A program made the position numbers and the translations under genes. 39,413 bases of DNA, from the NCBI GenBank assembly GCA_004524435.1, contig SDNO01000003.1, forward strand, positions 1 to 39,413, read 5' to 3'. Shown in pieces: positions 24,596 to 32,861 of the stretch (positions are counted from its first letter, which is position 1; each line of letters begins with the position of its first letter). The notes beneath the pieces were generated by a model. It worked only from the letters and a program-made list of their open reading frames with translations. It was not told where the DNA came from and ran no database searches. The stretch comes from Candidatus Thorarchaeota archaeon (lineage in GTDB: Archaea > Asgardarchaeota > Thorarchaeia > Thorarchaeales > Thorarchaeaceae).

Positions 24596-25165
24596 ATGAC
24601 AGAAGAAGATACGAATTTCCGCGACTATGTTGACGTTATTATCGACTGGCCCGAACCAGGAAAGGCTGTTTGTGACATCAGTCGACTGCTTGAGCATCCA
24701 ACAATCTTCCATGAAGCTGTCGTGGCTCTGGCTAGGCCACTTGTCGAACTGCAGCCAAATAAGGTTCTAGGCATAGAACAGCGAGGTTTGGCACTTGGAA
24801 GCGCCATTGCGTACTACTTGGGATGCGGAATTGTGCCCGCTCGTTCGATTGCGTATGTGCCAGACGACTACAAGCGACCAGTTGAATTCCTGCCTTCAAG
24901 CATGTTCGCAGATCGAAGGCTTGCTCTCGTATCGGAGTCCATCGATGAGGGTGACAGAGTAGCAATCGTTGATGACTGGCTTGTCCAAGGCACCACTGTA
25001 CTTGCGGTGAAGCGACTGCTTGAAGAAAAGCTGGGTGCAACAGTGGTAGGGATATCGTGTGTGATCAACAACTTATCTGACACTCGTCTCAAACTTCTGG
25101 GACGTCCGGAAGTCTTTGAACTCATCAGGAATCTGAAGACAGATATTCTCACACCAGTTGACTGA
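24596..25165 (+). CDS. adenine-phosphoribosyltransferase-like protein
   Basis: Type I phosphoribosyltransferases join a purine base to PRPP in salvage. The 189-residue protein has the APRT order of elements: DIIDWPEPGKAVCDISRLLEHP at the N-terminus, KVLGIEQRGLALGSAIAYYLG, and the PRPP-loop region VAIVDDWLVQGTTVLAVKRLL (about 124-144). The usual loop is VDD-x-x-A-TGGT; here the stretch is VDDWLVQGTT, so the Thr and first Gly are changed. The two acidic residues that contact the ribose hydroxyls are kept. It may be an active APRT with a variant loop, a salvage enzyme for another base, or a non-catalytic regulator as some archaeal PRTase-fold proteins are. ATG 24596 is preferred over the ORF-track start at 24434, which would overlap the divergent GTPase gene. 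Confidence 0.8.
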   Translation: MTEEDTNFRDYVDVIIDWPEPGKAVCDISRLLEHPTIFHEAVVALARPLVELQPNKVLGIEQRGLALGSAIAYYLGCGIVPARSIAYVPDDYKRPVEFLPSSMFADRRLALVSESIDEGDRVAIVDDWLVQGTTVLAVKRLLEEKLGATVVGISCVINNLSDTRLKLLGRPEVFELIRNLKTDILTPVD

Positions 25166-25249
25166 GTCGGCCTCCACAATTTTGGCCAGATTCTCCCAAG
25201 GTCCGGTGATATACTCCAGATACCCCTCCCGCAATCTGCCCTAGGGAAT

Positions 25250-25328
25250 TAGAATCAAGATCAAGCACACCTATCAAGATAGATCATTCTATCTCCTAGA
25301 TGTGCTTCATCTTGAACTTGGGATTCTA
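25250..25328. repeat. 79-base imperfect inverted repeat (bidirectional terminator-like)
   Basis: A long palindrome lies between two convergent genes. The centre AGATAGA-TCAT-TCTATCT is a perfect 7-bp stem. Outside it, 25257-25274 pairs with 25296-25313 at 15 of 18 positions (AAGATCAAGCACACCTAT against CTAGATGTGCTTCATCTT). The ends TAGAATC (25250-25256) and GATTCTA (25322-25328) are again exact complements, with 8 extra unpaired bases on the right arm. The right end includes the stop codon of the acyl-CoA synthetase gene. It probably folds in RNA from either strand and ends both transcripts; a decayed mobile-element terminus is an alternative. Confidence 0.65.
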
Positions 25329-27011
25329 TGTCTCGTCTTCTTCTTGCTCTCTGAGTTCTCTACGAAGGACCTTGCCAACTGCTGTCTTCGGGAGCGTATC
25401 AACAACTTCGATGTCTGTCGGTACCTTGTATACCGCCATTTTCTCCTTGGCGAAGCTTCGGACCTCTTCGAGAGTGATTGACTCGGCCGGCTCCAAGACT
25501 AGGTACGCCTTGACGGTCTCGCCGCGTACTTCATCAGGTACTCCAATAACGGCGACTTCCTGGATCTTGGGATGCTCGAAGAGCACCTCTTCCACATCTC
25601 TTGGCCAGACCTTGTAACCGCTCGCATTGATCAGATCCTTCTTTCTGTCCACGATGTACGTCCAGCCGTCCTCATCCATCTTGGCAATGTCTCCTGTGAA
25701 GAGCCAGCCATCCTTGGTGAGAACATCGCCCGTTTCATCTGGGCGATTGTGATATCCCTGCATGACTTGGGGTCCCCAGACTGAGAGCTCGCCCACTTCG
25801 CCTGGAGGGAGTACCTTGCTTCGGTCATCGAGATCAACAATCCGACTATCGGTGCTGGGGAAGGGAAGACCGATTGAACCAATCTTTCTCAATTCCTTGT
25901 CCAAGGGATTTGCGTGGGTGACTGGTGAAGCCTCTGAAAGGCCATATCCTTCGATGATGATCGAATTGGTTGCCTCCTCAAATCTTCGAGTCACCTCGGC
26001 AGGCAGCGCCATTGCCCCGGCGATGGAGAGTTTTAACGATGTGATATCGTATTCCTCTACATGCTCACTTGAATAGATCGAGATGGCCAACGTTGCGACA
26101 ATCGGGAAGAAGGTTGGCTTGAGTTTGTCAATCAATTCGAGCAGGTGCTTGATATTTCGAGGGTCGGGAACCAGAATCATCCCACAGCCCCACGACATGG
26201 ATAGATTCATAGAAACCGTCTGGCCGAAGATGTGTTGCAGCGGCAGGGCTGCCACGAACAGTTCTTTTCCTCGTTCAGCCATCCAATCCATCCAGGCGCC
26301 ACACTGAGCACAATTGGCTTTCAGATTGTCATGTGTCAACATTGCGGCCTTGGGAATGCCCGTGGTGCCTCCTGTGAACTGATATACGGCAATCTGCTTG
26401 GAGGGATCGACCTCTATCTGCGGCGGAACCGGCTCAGTATCTTCAAGGAAATCAAGCCATTCGATGTCTCCCTCTACAAGGGGCGGCACCTCCTTCATCT
26501 CTTTCCGATACACGAGCTTGGCCGCCAAGAATCGCTTGATTGCACTCATATGATCCCAAGCGGCGGTGACGATGATATTCTCAAGACTACTCTCTTCTCT
26601 CACCGCGTTGACTATCTTGTAGAAGTAGTTGAGCGTTACAATCGTCTTCGCTCCCGTGTCCTGCAAGTATATCCTGAGTTCCTTGGGCATGCTGAGCGGG
26701 TTGACAGGGGTCACTATCGCTCCTGCCTTGAGGGCGCCGAAATAGGCAATGACGAACTGTGGAGTGTTGGGCAGCATTATTGCCACAACATCTCCTTTCT
26801 TGACTCCTAGTTTTGCGAACCCGTTTGCGGCTCGGTTGACTAGTTCGCCGACTTCGCTATACGTCATCTCCAGGCCCTCGTAATAGACGGCCATATTGTC
26901 CGGGAATTCTTCTATTGCATCATCGAGCTGACTCCAGAGGGGTCTGTCGTCAATCTCAATCTCTGTTGGCGTTCCTCCAACATAGTGTTTGTGCCATGGT
27001 CTTTCTTCCAC
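25326..27011 (-). CDS. long-chain acyl-CoA synthetase (AMP-forming)
   Basis: This is a 561-residue ANL-superfamily enzyme that activates a carboxylic acid through an acyl-adenylate and transfers it to CoA. All core motifs are visible: the P-loop FTGGTTGIPK (212-221), GYGLSEASPV (355-364), the adenylate/ribose motif WLFTGDIA (436-443), the hinge VDRKKDLINASGYKVWP (454-470), and the catalytic Lys region LPKTAVGKVLRREL near the C-terminus. Length and motif set match FadD-type long- or medium-chain fatty acyl-CoA ligases; exact chain length cannot be read. The start is GTG 27011 with GAGGAGA upstream, and CTATTAAGG near 27050 may be the TATA box. In an archaeon this fits uptake and beta-oxidation of external fatty acids, which the lipases in this window could supply. 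Confidence 0.93.
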   Translation of the reverse strand: MEERPWHKHYVGGTPTEIEIDDRPLWSQLDDAIEEFPDNMAVYYEGLEMTYSEVGELVNRAANGFAKLGVKKGDVVAIMLPNTPQFVIAYFGALKAGAIVTPVNPLSMPKELRIYLQDTGAKTIVTLNYFYKIVNAVREESSLENIIVTAAWDHMSAIKRFLAAKLVYRKEMKEVPPLVEGDIEWLDFLEDTEPVPPQIEVDPSKQIAVYQFTGGTTGIPKAAMLTHDNLKANCAQCGAWMDWMAERGKELFVAALPLQHIFGQTVSMNLSMSWGCGMILVPDPRNIKHLLELIDKLKPTFFPIVATLAISIYSSEHVEEYDITSLKLSIAGAMALPAEVTRRFEEATNSIIIEGYGLSEASPVTHANPLDKELRKIGSIGLPFPSTDSRIVDLDDRSKVLPPGEVGELSVWGPQVMQGYHNRPDETGDVLTKDGWLFTGDIAKMDEDGWTYIVDRKKDLINASGYKVWPRDVEEVLFEHPKIQEVAVIGVPDEVRGETVKAYLVLEPAESITLEEVRSFAKEKMAVYKVPTDIEVVDTLPKTAVGKVLRRELREQEEDET

Positions 27012-27168
27012 TATTCTTCTCTCCTCATCCTAGAGGTTTCGAACCTTAATAGCCAGTTATTCGGCGTAGCCTGATTTATTCCTTTTGGAAACTAGGGACG
27101 AGAAGCTAGGAATCAGAGAAGGGGTTCAGCAACGCTGTTCTGCTTATTGACTGATGCCCTTAGGCACT

Positions 27169-27681
27169 CTATGCCCTGGTTACCAGCAGACAGAAAACAT
27201 GCCCTTGGAGATTAAACGGTCTTTCTGTACCGACAATCAAGGCATAGACCTCATACCTCCAGGTCCACTGCTCATCGACTTGTCTCCCTAGGCCCACTCT
27301 AATCCAGAACATCTCCGGTTCTGTTGGGAGTCCGTAGGCTGGCGATTCAATACCCCCGGTGACATTGGGATCTACCTCGAGAGTAGTACTGCCGAGTCTG
27401 TTTGTTTCGGCTCTGGCTTCGCCCTCGGTCAGATAGAATGAGAGCTCGATCTTGTACGTGAGATTTGCAGGTTCTGCTGATAGAGTGATGTAGTGAGACG
27501 GTTCATAGGTTGGATCGGTTTGAGGGAACAGATCCATACGAGGAAGCGCATAGAGGCCGAGCAGGAGAATTATCATGAAAGCAAGAGCTCCGTATAGCCT
27601 GCGCCTTGTGACCGTATCGACATGTCCCGGTTCTGCTGGGACTAGTTCATCGGAGTGGTTCCGATAACTCATACACCTCAT
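27169..27681 (-). CDS. single-pass membrane protein with extracytoplasmic beta domain, unknown
   Basis: The protein is about 170 residues. A polar, charged N-terminus ends in TRRR, one membrane helix follows (about 29-48, LYGALAFMIILLLGLYALP), and the remaining ~120 residues form a probable outward-facing domain rich in beta-forming residues (NLTYKIELSFYLTEG, WTWRYEVYALIVG). The positive-inside pattern places the C-terminal domain outside. There are N-x-T sites. I do not recognise the family. Three starts are possible: GTG 27687, ATG 27681 and ATG 27672. GAATAATAAGG is centred about 31 bases before 27681. It lies between the acyl-CoA synthetase and the geranylgeranyl reductase genes on the same strand, with gaps of about 157 and 76 bases. 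Confidence 0.7.
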   Translation of the reverse strand: MRCMSYRNHSDELVPAEPGHVDTVTRRRLYGALAFMIILLLGLYALPRMDLFPQTDPTYEPSHYITLSAEPANLTYKIELSFYLTEGEARAETNRLGSTTLEVDPNVTGGIESPAYGLPTEPEMFWIRVGLGRQVDEQWTWRYEVYALIVGTERPFNLQGHVFCLLVTRA

Positions 27682-27757
27682 CCACACCCCTTTGATGTTC
27701 GGTACGCCTTATTATTCTTGGGCACCCTCGTTCGGATTCACAGACAAGATAGCACTC

Positions 27758-28966
27758 TCAGAGATTGAGGGCCTCCCGGAGGCAGACCCAGAGAGTCCGT
27801 GCAAGAAGTCGTTTCGCATCTGGACGGGGGTCTTCTGACTCGGCCATGGACGAAGTGACCATTTGCCGTATCGTCCTGTCTCGGCTACCTATCTCGAAGA
27901 GTAGGTCAGTGTATGGACTGGTGAATACCTTCTGCGCCAGAACCATCTGGTTGATTGACATTCCAAAGTCATTATACCAGAGTCTCTGGTATTCAGACAG
28001 AAAACTGGAGGACAAATCATCTCTATCTAATCCCTCATTGATTACCTGAGATGCGTGCCTTGCAGCGCGCATAGCATAGGAGATACCTCCACCGGTGATG
28101 GGATTAACGAAGCCAGCTGAATCCCCCACGAGCAGGCACCTGTCTGCGTACGTCTTTTCCAGCGTGCCTCCAGTGGGAACAAGAGCGCCTTTGGCTGTAG
28201 AGAGATTGCACCCCTTGCCAAGCAAGCCCTCTCTCATGAGGAAACCAACAAAGCGATCGAAGTGGGCAGGAAGCCCTGAAGCATATGAAGCGACTATTCC
28301 AAGGCCGACATTCACAGTATTCTTCTTCGGAAAAATCCATCCGTATCCTGGCCGTCCCTCGAGATTGGCATAAAAATGGTACTCCCTCTCTTCTCTGTAG
28401 GTATCATCGATTAGATCGGGATGCATGGCGATCTCCGCCACACGGCAGGGGGTAACAGCATTCGCCTGCCACTTCCGGTTAAGCCCTGTGGCTCTCGCAA
28501 CCATGCTGTTCGCTCCGTCCGCACCCACTACAACTCTGGCCTTTATCTCCCGTTCTGGCGATGTCTGAATCCTCACGCAATCTGACGAAATCCGGATGTC
28601 TTTGGCCTGCAGACCGAAGGCGGGCACGCTTCCCGCATCTACGGCTTCCTCAACCAAGATACTGTCTAAGACGGTACGAAGCGTGACAGCCATCTCGACG
28701 TGGCCGCGTAGTGTGATTTTCCGATTTGGGGAGTGGACTACGCCCACCTGGCAGATTCCGTGAACCATTTCTTTCTCACGTTTCTTCAAATAGGGGAAGT
28801 CATCCAGTAGCCCGTACGAGAACCCACCTCCACACGGCTTATCCCTTGGAAAGCGATGGCGGTCGAGTAGAAAGACACCGAAGCCCTTCTTCGCGAGGTA
28901 GCGAGCACAGGTGGATCCTGCAGGGCCAGCACCCACAATGGCACAGTCATAGATCATTGTTGACAT
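27758..28966 (-). CDS. geranylgeranyl reductase family flavoprotein
   Basis: The 402-residue FAD enzyme probably saturates the double bonds of isoprenoid chains in archaeal membrane lipids. The Rossmann dinucleotide site is IVGAGPAGS (about 10-18). FPRDKPCGGG (39-48) is the family signature whose Cys and Gly-rich turn line the active site. The GYGWIFPKKNTVNVGLGI block is the conserved lipid-channel motif, and LLVGDSAGFVNPITGGGI is the second FAD-contact motif. The ORF track starts 22 codons early; I choose ATG 28966 because CGATAAGAAC is centred about 30 bases upstream and the FAD motif then begins at the usual position (ATG 28957 is also possible). Whether the substrate is digeranylgeranylglycerophospholipid, a free prenyl-PP or another prenyl compound is unsettled. 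Confidence 0.9.
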   Translation of the reverse strand: MSTMIYDCAIVGAGPAGSTCARYLAKKGFGVFLLDRHRFPRDKPCGGGFSYGLLDDFPYLKKREKEMVHGICQVGVVHSPNRKITLRGHVEMAVTLRTVLDSILVEEAVDAGSVPAFGLQAKDIRISSDCVRIQTSPEREIKARVVVGADGANSMVARATGLNRKWQANAVTPCRVAEIAMHPDLIDDTYREEREYHFYANLEGRPGYGWIFPKKNTVNVGLGIVASYASGLPAHFDRFVGFLMREGLLGKGCNLSTAKGALVPTGGTLEKTYADRCLLVGDSAGFVNPITGGGISYAMRAARHASQVINEGLDRDDLSSSFLSEYQRLWYNDFGMSINQMVLAQKVFTSPYTDLLFEIGSRDRTIRQMVTSSMAESEDPRPDAKRLLARTLWVCLREALNL

Positions 28967-29092
28967 GAAGACAGGAATTCTCGCCAACTTGTTCTTATCG
29001 GTACAGCTGAAGACGTAGCAGGAAAAAGGCAATAAGCCCTCCAGAAGGGAAACTATAGAGTGAATCGGTATACAAGTACGGACTGAGAGGAG
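28967..29092. promoter_or_regulatory. divergent promoter region between the reductase and the five-helix protein
   Basis: On the minus strand CGATAAGAAC (29000-28991) is at leaderless distance from the reductase ATG. On the + strand AAACTATAGAG (29050-29060) could be the TATA box for the gene at 29093, which has GAGAGGAG immediately before its ATG. Confidence 0.45.
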
Positions 29093-30745
29093 ATGAACGA
29101 ACAGTCACGCAAGCAAGACGAACCGGGTGGTTTCATGGTCCGGGTTCGGACCTTGGTTTCTCACTTCGGGGAGAAACGCCGCATGCTTCAGAAGACCCTG
29201 AGGAACAACTCCAATGTTTCTCTCTTCCTGAAGATGTTCGTATGCATAGTCATGTTTCTTGACATCATCCTCATGGTATATGCCCTTCTCGCGGTTACCT
29301 ATCGAGCAAGCAGCCTCGGAGTGTCGCTAATAGACTCACTTCCGCTGGCCTTCTATGCTCTTCCACTGCTCGTGTTTCTGCCCTCAATGCTGAAGGCGTA
29401 TTACGATTCGCGGATGGGCATTGTACCTCTTTTCATCTTCATCATCGCGGGGCTTGTTCTCCTGCTTATCGCTCCCGTGCAGCCCCTGTTCTATGTGGTT
29501 TCAGCGCTCAATATCATGGCAATTTTCGTTGTCATCTTGGACGGTCGTTTTCGACCACAGAGTAGTATCCGATCTCTGGGAAAGAGGACAGTTGTCTATC
29601 TTCTCGTGCTCAACATGATTGGACTCGTGTTTCCTGCCTCTGTCTATGTAATGGGTCAGACACCAATTGCTGCGATATCCTTCGAGGAGCTGCCCAACCT
29701 GTACCTGACTGTACCAACTGCGGCAGTTGAGTACGTTTCTGAGAATATTCCCCCGGACAGCCATCTCCTCGATGAGATACAGGATGCTGGATTTGGGATT
29801 GACATACAGTATCTCGCGATGAACAACAATTCAGTTGATCTGGTCACAGACTGGTTGACGGAGGCGAGCAATCGCTCCCTTCCGCTGAGAGTCACCGTTC
29901 ATAGTAATCGCTCTGCCTTGCTTTCTGAAGACCTCAGTATTGCGAATCAGCATGCGCTTTCAGAAGTGTATTCCATTCTCGAAGACGGGACCCAAGAGGT
30001 ATGTGATATCATACAGAATCTTGGTATTGAGCAATCATCAATTGAGATTCAGGTGGACCTCAGGCTCTCTCCTTGTGAGTGGGGTGCTCTTCTTGAGCCG
30101 ATGCGAGCATTGAATCTCGCTGGATTCAGTGGGCTAGTAGAAGAGGCAATCCGAGGAATTGACCACAGTTCTCTGGATGCCCAATACGAATCCCTTCACG
30201 AAGTGGTTGACAGTGCAGGTTTATCTTTGGGCCTCCTGGTTGACGCGTTTGTCATTGACGACCTGCAGGATGACGATCCGACACTTATGCTTACGAACGG
30301 CGTTACTCCAGCTGTCATCAAGGACGCTGACTTCGTTGAGATTGACATTCAGAGAAGCAAGTTTTCGCTGGAGATGGATGGGGATGTTGGGAAATATCTG
30401 GTTCATTCTTACTCACAGAGTGCAAGAGTATTATCTGATATAGGCATCAAGTGTTCATGTCGGCTAGGGATTGTCGGAGAAGTCGAATTCTTGGATGGAC
30501 GGGACAATCCTGTCTACCAGACTAGTGACACCATCGCAAGTGATGTGGCCGTATGTGCTGGTCATGGACTTAGCAGCCTGACGATTACTTCGCTTGAGTC
30601 CCTGCTCAGAACAGAAGGCGGCCTGTCGGTAAACCAGCTAAAAACGAGAATTCTAGATGCAGGCACCCAGACCGTGACCTACACCTTCAGAATCTATGCT
30701 TTCCGGGCGGTCGTCTTTGCCATTGATTCGTTTCGCATCATGTAG
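29093..30745 (+). CDS. five-helix membrane protein with large C-terminal domain, unknown
   Basis: The 550-residue protein has a basic cytosolic N-terminus (about 1-44), then five hydrophobic segments (about 45-67, 78-100, 109-128, 130-150, 165-187). A soluble domain of about 350 residues follows, presumably outside the cell. That domain alternates strands and helices with phrases such as DFVEIDIQRSKF and VLSDIGIKCSCRLGIVGEVEFLDG, which recalls a TIM-barrel-like glycoside-hydrolase or deacetylase fold. I see no catalytic signature and treat that as a guess. GAGAGGAG precedes the ATG at very short spacing. The 3' end overlaps the convergent gene at 30738 by 8 bases. Family not recognised. Confidence 0.78.
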   Translation: MNEQSRKQDEPGGFMVRVRTLVSHFGEKRRMLQKTLRNNSNVSLFLKMFVCIVMFLDIILMVYALLAVTYRASSLGVSLIDSLPLAFYALPLLVFLPSMLKAYYDSRMGIVPLFIFIIAGLVLLLIAPVQPLFYVVSALNIMAIFVVILDGRFRPQSSIRSLGKRTVVYLLVLNMIGLVFPASVYVMGQTPIAAISFEELPNLYLTVPTAAVEYVSENIPPDSHLLDEIQDAGFGIDIQYLAMNNNSVDLVTDWLTEASNRSLPLRVTVHSNRSALLSEDLSIANQHALSEVYSILEDGTQEVCDIIQNLGIEQSSIEIQVDLRLSPCEWGALLEPMRALNLAGFSGLVEEAIRGIDHSSLDAQYESLHEVVDSAGLSLGLLVDAFVIDDLQDDDPTLMLTNGVTPAVIKDADFVEIDIQRSKFSLEMDGDVGKYLVHSYSQSARVLSDIGIKCSCRLGIVGEVEFLDGRDNPVYQTSDTIASDVAVCAGHGLSSLTITSLESLLRTEGGLSVNQLKTRILDAGTQTVTYTFRIYAFRAVVFAIDSFRIM

Positions 30746-31652
30746 GTGGCTTCACGTAGATTTCAAAGACCCCAGACCAAATCTCGCTGCTCGGCGCCAT
30801 CTTGATCAAGAGCTCGTTTCCCACGTTGATTCCAAGCGGCTTTGCATCGCTACGCTTCCAGATGTCGGAGAACAACACAGAGTGTATCTTGTTCTGGAAG
30901 TCCTCGCTTATTCGCGACATCATTTCATCCATGAATGCCTCAGTGATTCCTATGTCTGCCATATCCGCGCCGGTCTTGAACAACCTTCCTTCATCCACGG
31001 CTCCAACTTTCTTGTCGAAAGTATAGCCAACTCCTCCGACGAGATGGAACACACTGTGTTGAACCCTTGGTTCATCATCAATCACTACTATCTCACCACC
31101 AGTGAGGAGAACATATTCGGGTTCTGCCATGAGAAACGGTATGGATGCAGCCTCAACAGATACCTCGTCCATCTTTAGGGTCTTGCTGAGAAATGAGTCA
31201 AGCGTAGTGATGCTCTTGTCAAACCGGAAGGCAGAGAAATCTCCAAAATAGACCACATTGCGGGCTTTCCGGATGAAGACATCAATGATCCTCTGACATC
31301 GCTTCATGAATCGCATTCGCTCTTCGACCGTCTCACAGAGTTCTCCCGCAGCCATCACAATCCGGAGATACTGGAGCCCTTTGGTGTTTTCCACGATGGT
31401 CCGGCTGAGATACGTCTTGCGTTCTGCTTCTAAGAGACCCTCATGTTTGGATATCTCCGGAGATATTGGACTACCGAAGTGTACTTGCTTGGGGTCCTTT
31501 TCCCTGCGGGACTTGAAGAAAACCCCGATATCTAACCCGAGAGTCGGAATATCAGTAAACTGACGAACGAATGGCCCTTCTGGGACGATTTCCTTCGCTT
31601 GGGCCTTACGATAAATCTCTGTGTACTTCGAGAATAGATCGGAGCGTGACAT
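30738..31652 (-). CDS. soluble protein of unknown function
   Basis: The 304-residue protein has no membrane segment or signal peptide. The N-terminal half is helical and charged (RMRFMKRCQRIIDVFIRKARN). The C-terminal half mixes strands and helices (LLTGGEIVVIDDEPRVQHSVFHLVGGVGYTF, then GINVGNELLIKM). I do not recognise a family or a catalytic motif. The long unbroken frame, ATG start and normal composition support a real gene. It is convergent with the five-helix membrane protein, overlapping by 8 bases, and divergent from the zinc-finger membrane protein. CAGATAATAGAAAC about 37 bases upstream is a possible TATA box. Confidence 0.75.
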   Translation of the reverse strand: MSRSDLFSKYTEIYRKAQAKEIVPEGPFVRQFTDIPTLGLDIGVFFKSRREKDPKQVHFGSPISPEISKHEGLLEAERKTYLSRTIVENTKGLQYLRIVMAAGELCETVEERMRFMKRCQRIIDVFIRKARNVVYFGDFSAFRFDKSITTLDSFLSKTLKMDEVSVEAASIPFLMAEPEYVLLTGGEIVVIDDEPRVQHSVFHLVGGVGYTFDKKVGAVDEGRLFKTGADMADIGITEAFMDEMMSRISEDFQNKIHSVLFSDIWKRSDAKPLGINVGNELLIKMAPSSEIWSGVFEIYVKPPT

Positions 31653-31800
31653 GGGTTTCGCCTACCATCATCCAATGAAGTCTGTTTCTATTATCTGTTA
31701 GGGTGCTAAATCCCGTTGGTCGCTTTTTGTCTGGAGAATCCACAATCTATAAAGGAGGCTAGAATGTCAGAGGTTATCGGACTTCAAGGAGAGTATCGAG
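31653..31800. promoter_or_regulatory. divergent intergenic region with two promoter-like elements
   Basis: On the minus strand ATAATAG near 31689 may serve the gene at 30738-31652. On the + strand TCTATAAAG (31747-31755) is a good TATA box for the zinc-finger membrane protein. AAGGAGAG (31787-31794) is its Shine-Dalgarno, 6 bases before the TTG at 31801. Confidence 0.5.
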
Positions 31801-32097
31801 TTGAACCGCAGAAGTAAAGGGATGTTTCTTTCGCTAGCTGGAGTATTCGTTTTGGTGTCTTCTATTCTGATCCTGCTGCCTGTCCCTGAGCTATACCTTC
31901 TGTCTCTCATTTGCATGTTTGTTGGCGTAGTCCTCATTGGCGTAGGAGGCGCAATGGTCAAGGAGTACGACAACAACCTTGACGAACCGGACGAAGACTG
32001 TTACTACTGTAATGGAATGGGGAGGATAGAGGGGCCCGATGGATTTGAAACCTGTCCGAGATGTGGTGGTACAGGTCTCGCTAGGTCCGATGACTGA
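31801..32097 (+). CDS. small membrane protein with DnaJ-type zinc-binding module
   Basis: The 98-residue protein has two membrane helices (about 8-28 and 31-52, separated by a tight PELY turn). A short acidic linker follows, then CYYCNGMGRIEG...CPRCGGTGLA. The two CxxCxGxG repeats are those of the DnaJ/Hsp40 cysteine-rich domain, which bind one zinc and contact unfolded protein or act in thiol chemistry. There is no J domain, so it is not a DnaJ. By the charge pattern both termini are cytosolic. The start is TTG with AAGGAGAG at proper spacing and TCTATAAAG upstream. The glycerophosphodiesterase gene follows after 17 bases and is probably co-transcribed. The role could be membrane-associated protein quality control or simply zinc-stabilised folding. 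Confidence 0.82.
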   Translation: MNRRSKGMFLSLAGVFVLVSSILILLPVPELYLLSLICMFVGVVLIGVGGAMVKEYDNNLDEPDEDCYYCNGMGRIEGPDGFETCPRCGGTGLARSDD

Positions 32098-32114
32098 AAC
32101 ATGCCTCATATACT

Positions 32115-32861
32115 ATGGGTTCAAAGGTGTCAGAGTTGAGCGGTGATACTCCCCTGTGGGAACGAAAACTGGTTATTGGCCATCGAGGGGCAGCAGCACA
32201 CGAGCCCGAGAATACGCTTCTCTCTTTTCGCAAAGCGATAGAAATGGGGGCAGACATGGTTGAGCTAGATGTCCATGAAACCGTTGATGGGAAGTTGGTC
32301 TGTGTCCATGACTACGACCTAGCTCGACTGTGCGACTGCAAACGGCTTATCTCTGATATGACATATGATGAAGTTTTGGAATTCGACGTGGGAGGTGGAC
32401 AACACGTTCCCCTCTTGCGAGATGTATTGCAGTCGATGAAAGGTAAGGCTGGTGTTAACATTGAAATCAAGGTGCCCGATATAGAGACGGGGCTGGCTCA
32501 CCTCATAGCGCACTACGATATGTCTTCGGATATTGTGGTTTCTTCCTTCATTCATGAGACCCTAGTGAGATTCAGGAAGAGCGATCCTCATACAAGGACG
32601 GGGGTATTGTTCAACGAGCCATTGGACGATGCAACGTCTTATGCCACAGAGCTCGGTGCAGCTTCTCTTCATCCACTCTTCTTCACAATCGACAGTGAAT
32701 TCGTCAAACAGGCTCACGAAGCCGACCTCCTCGTCTATCCATGGACTGTCAACGATGAAGAGATGATGTTGGAGCTCTGGAATTTGGGTGTGGACGGCAT
32801 CATAACCGATTGTCCGGATGTCGGTGTGAGAACACGAATGGAGTTTATGACTCGGGAGTAG
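32115..32861 (+). CDS. glycerophosphodiester phosphodiesterase
   Basis: GDPD enzymes hydrolyse glycerophosphodiesters to glycerol-3-phosphate and an alcohol in lipid turnover. The 248-residue protein is a TIM-barrel with the full motif set. GHRGAAAHEPENTLLSF at the start gives the catalytic His and metal-binding Glu (His about 23, Glu about 32). VELDVHETVDGKLVCVHD (about 49-66) gives the metal ligands and second His. NIEIKVP comes in the middle, and VYPWTVNDEEM with GVDGIITDCPD at the end. No signal peptide is present, so it is cytosolic like UgpQ. It lies 17 bases downstream of the zinc-finger membrane gene and its last 17 bases overlap the convergent hydrolase gene. The substrate in an organism with archaeal lipids is not established. 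Confidence 0.92.
   Translation: MGSKVSELSGDTPLWERKLVIGHRGAAAHEPENTLLSFRKAIEMGADMVELDVHETVDGKLVCVHDYDLARLCDCKRLISDMTYDEVLEFDVGGGQHVPLLRDVLQSMKGKAGVNIEIKVPDIETGLAHLIAHYDMSSDIVVSSFIHETLVRFRKSDPHTRTGVLFNEPLDDATSYATELGAASLHPLFFTIDSEFVKQAHEADLLVYPWTVNDEEMMLELWNLGVDGIITDCPDVGVRTRMEFMTRE

Noticed and set aside
24479-24712. ORF-track N-terminal extension of the GTPase, overlapping the divergent phosphoribosyltransferase gene.
   Set aside because: It would cover the divergent gene's start; promoter spacing and composition favour ATG 24478.
26232-26810. 192-residue + strand ORF opposite the acyl-CoA synthetase gene.
   Set aside because: Entirely antisense to motif-bearing sequence of the synthetase; no recognisable domain.
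31764-31817. 17-codon ORF (MSEVIGLQGEYRVEPQK) with a perfect AGGAGG 5 bases upstream, overlapping the TTG start of the zinc-finger membrane gene; a possible leader peptide.
   Set aside because: The TATA box at 31747-31755 would start transcription near 31775, after its ATG, so it would not be in the main transcript. No further support.
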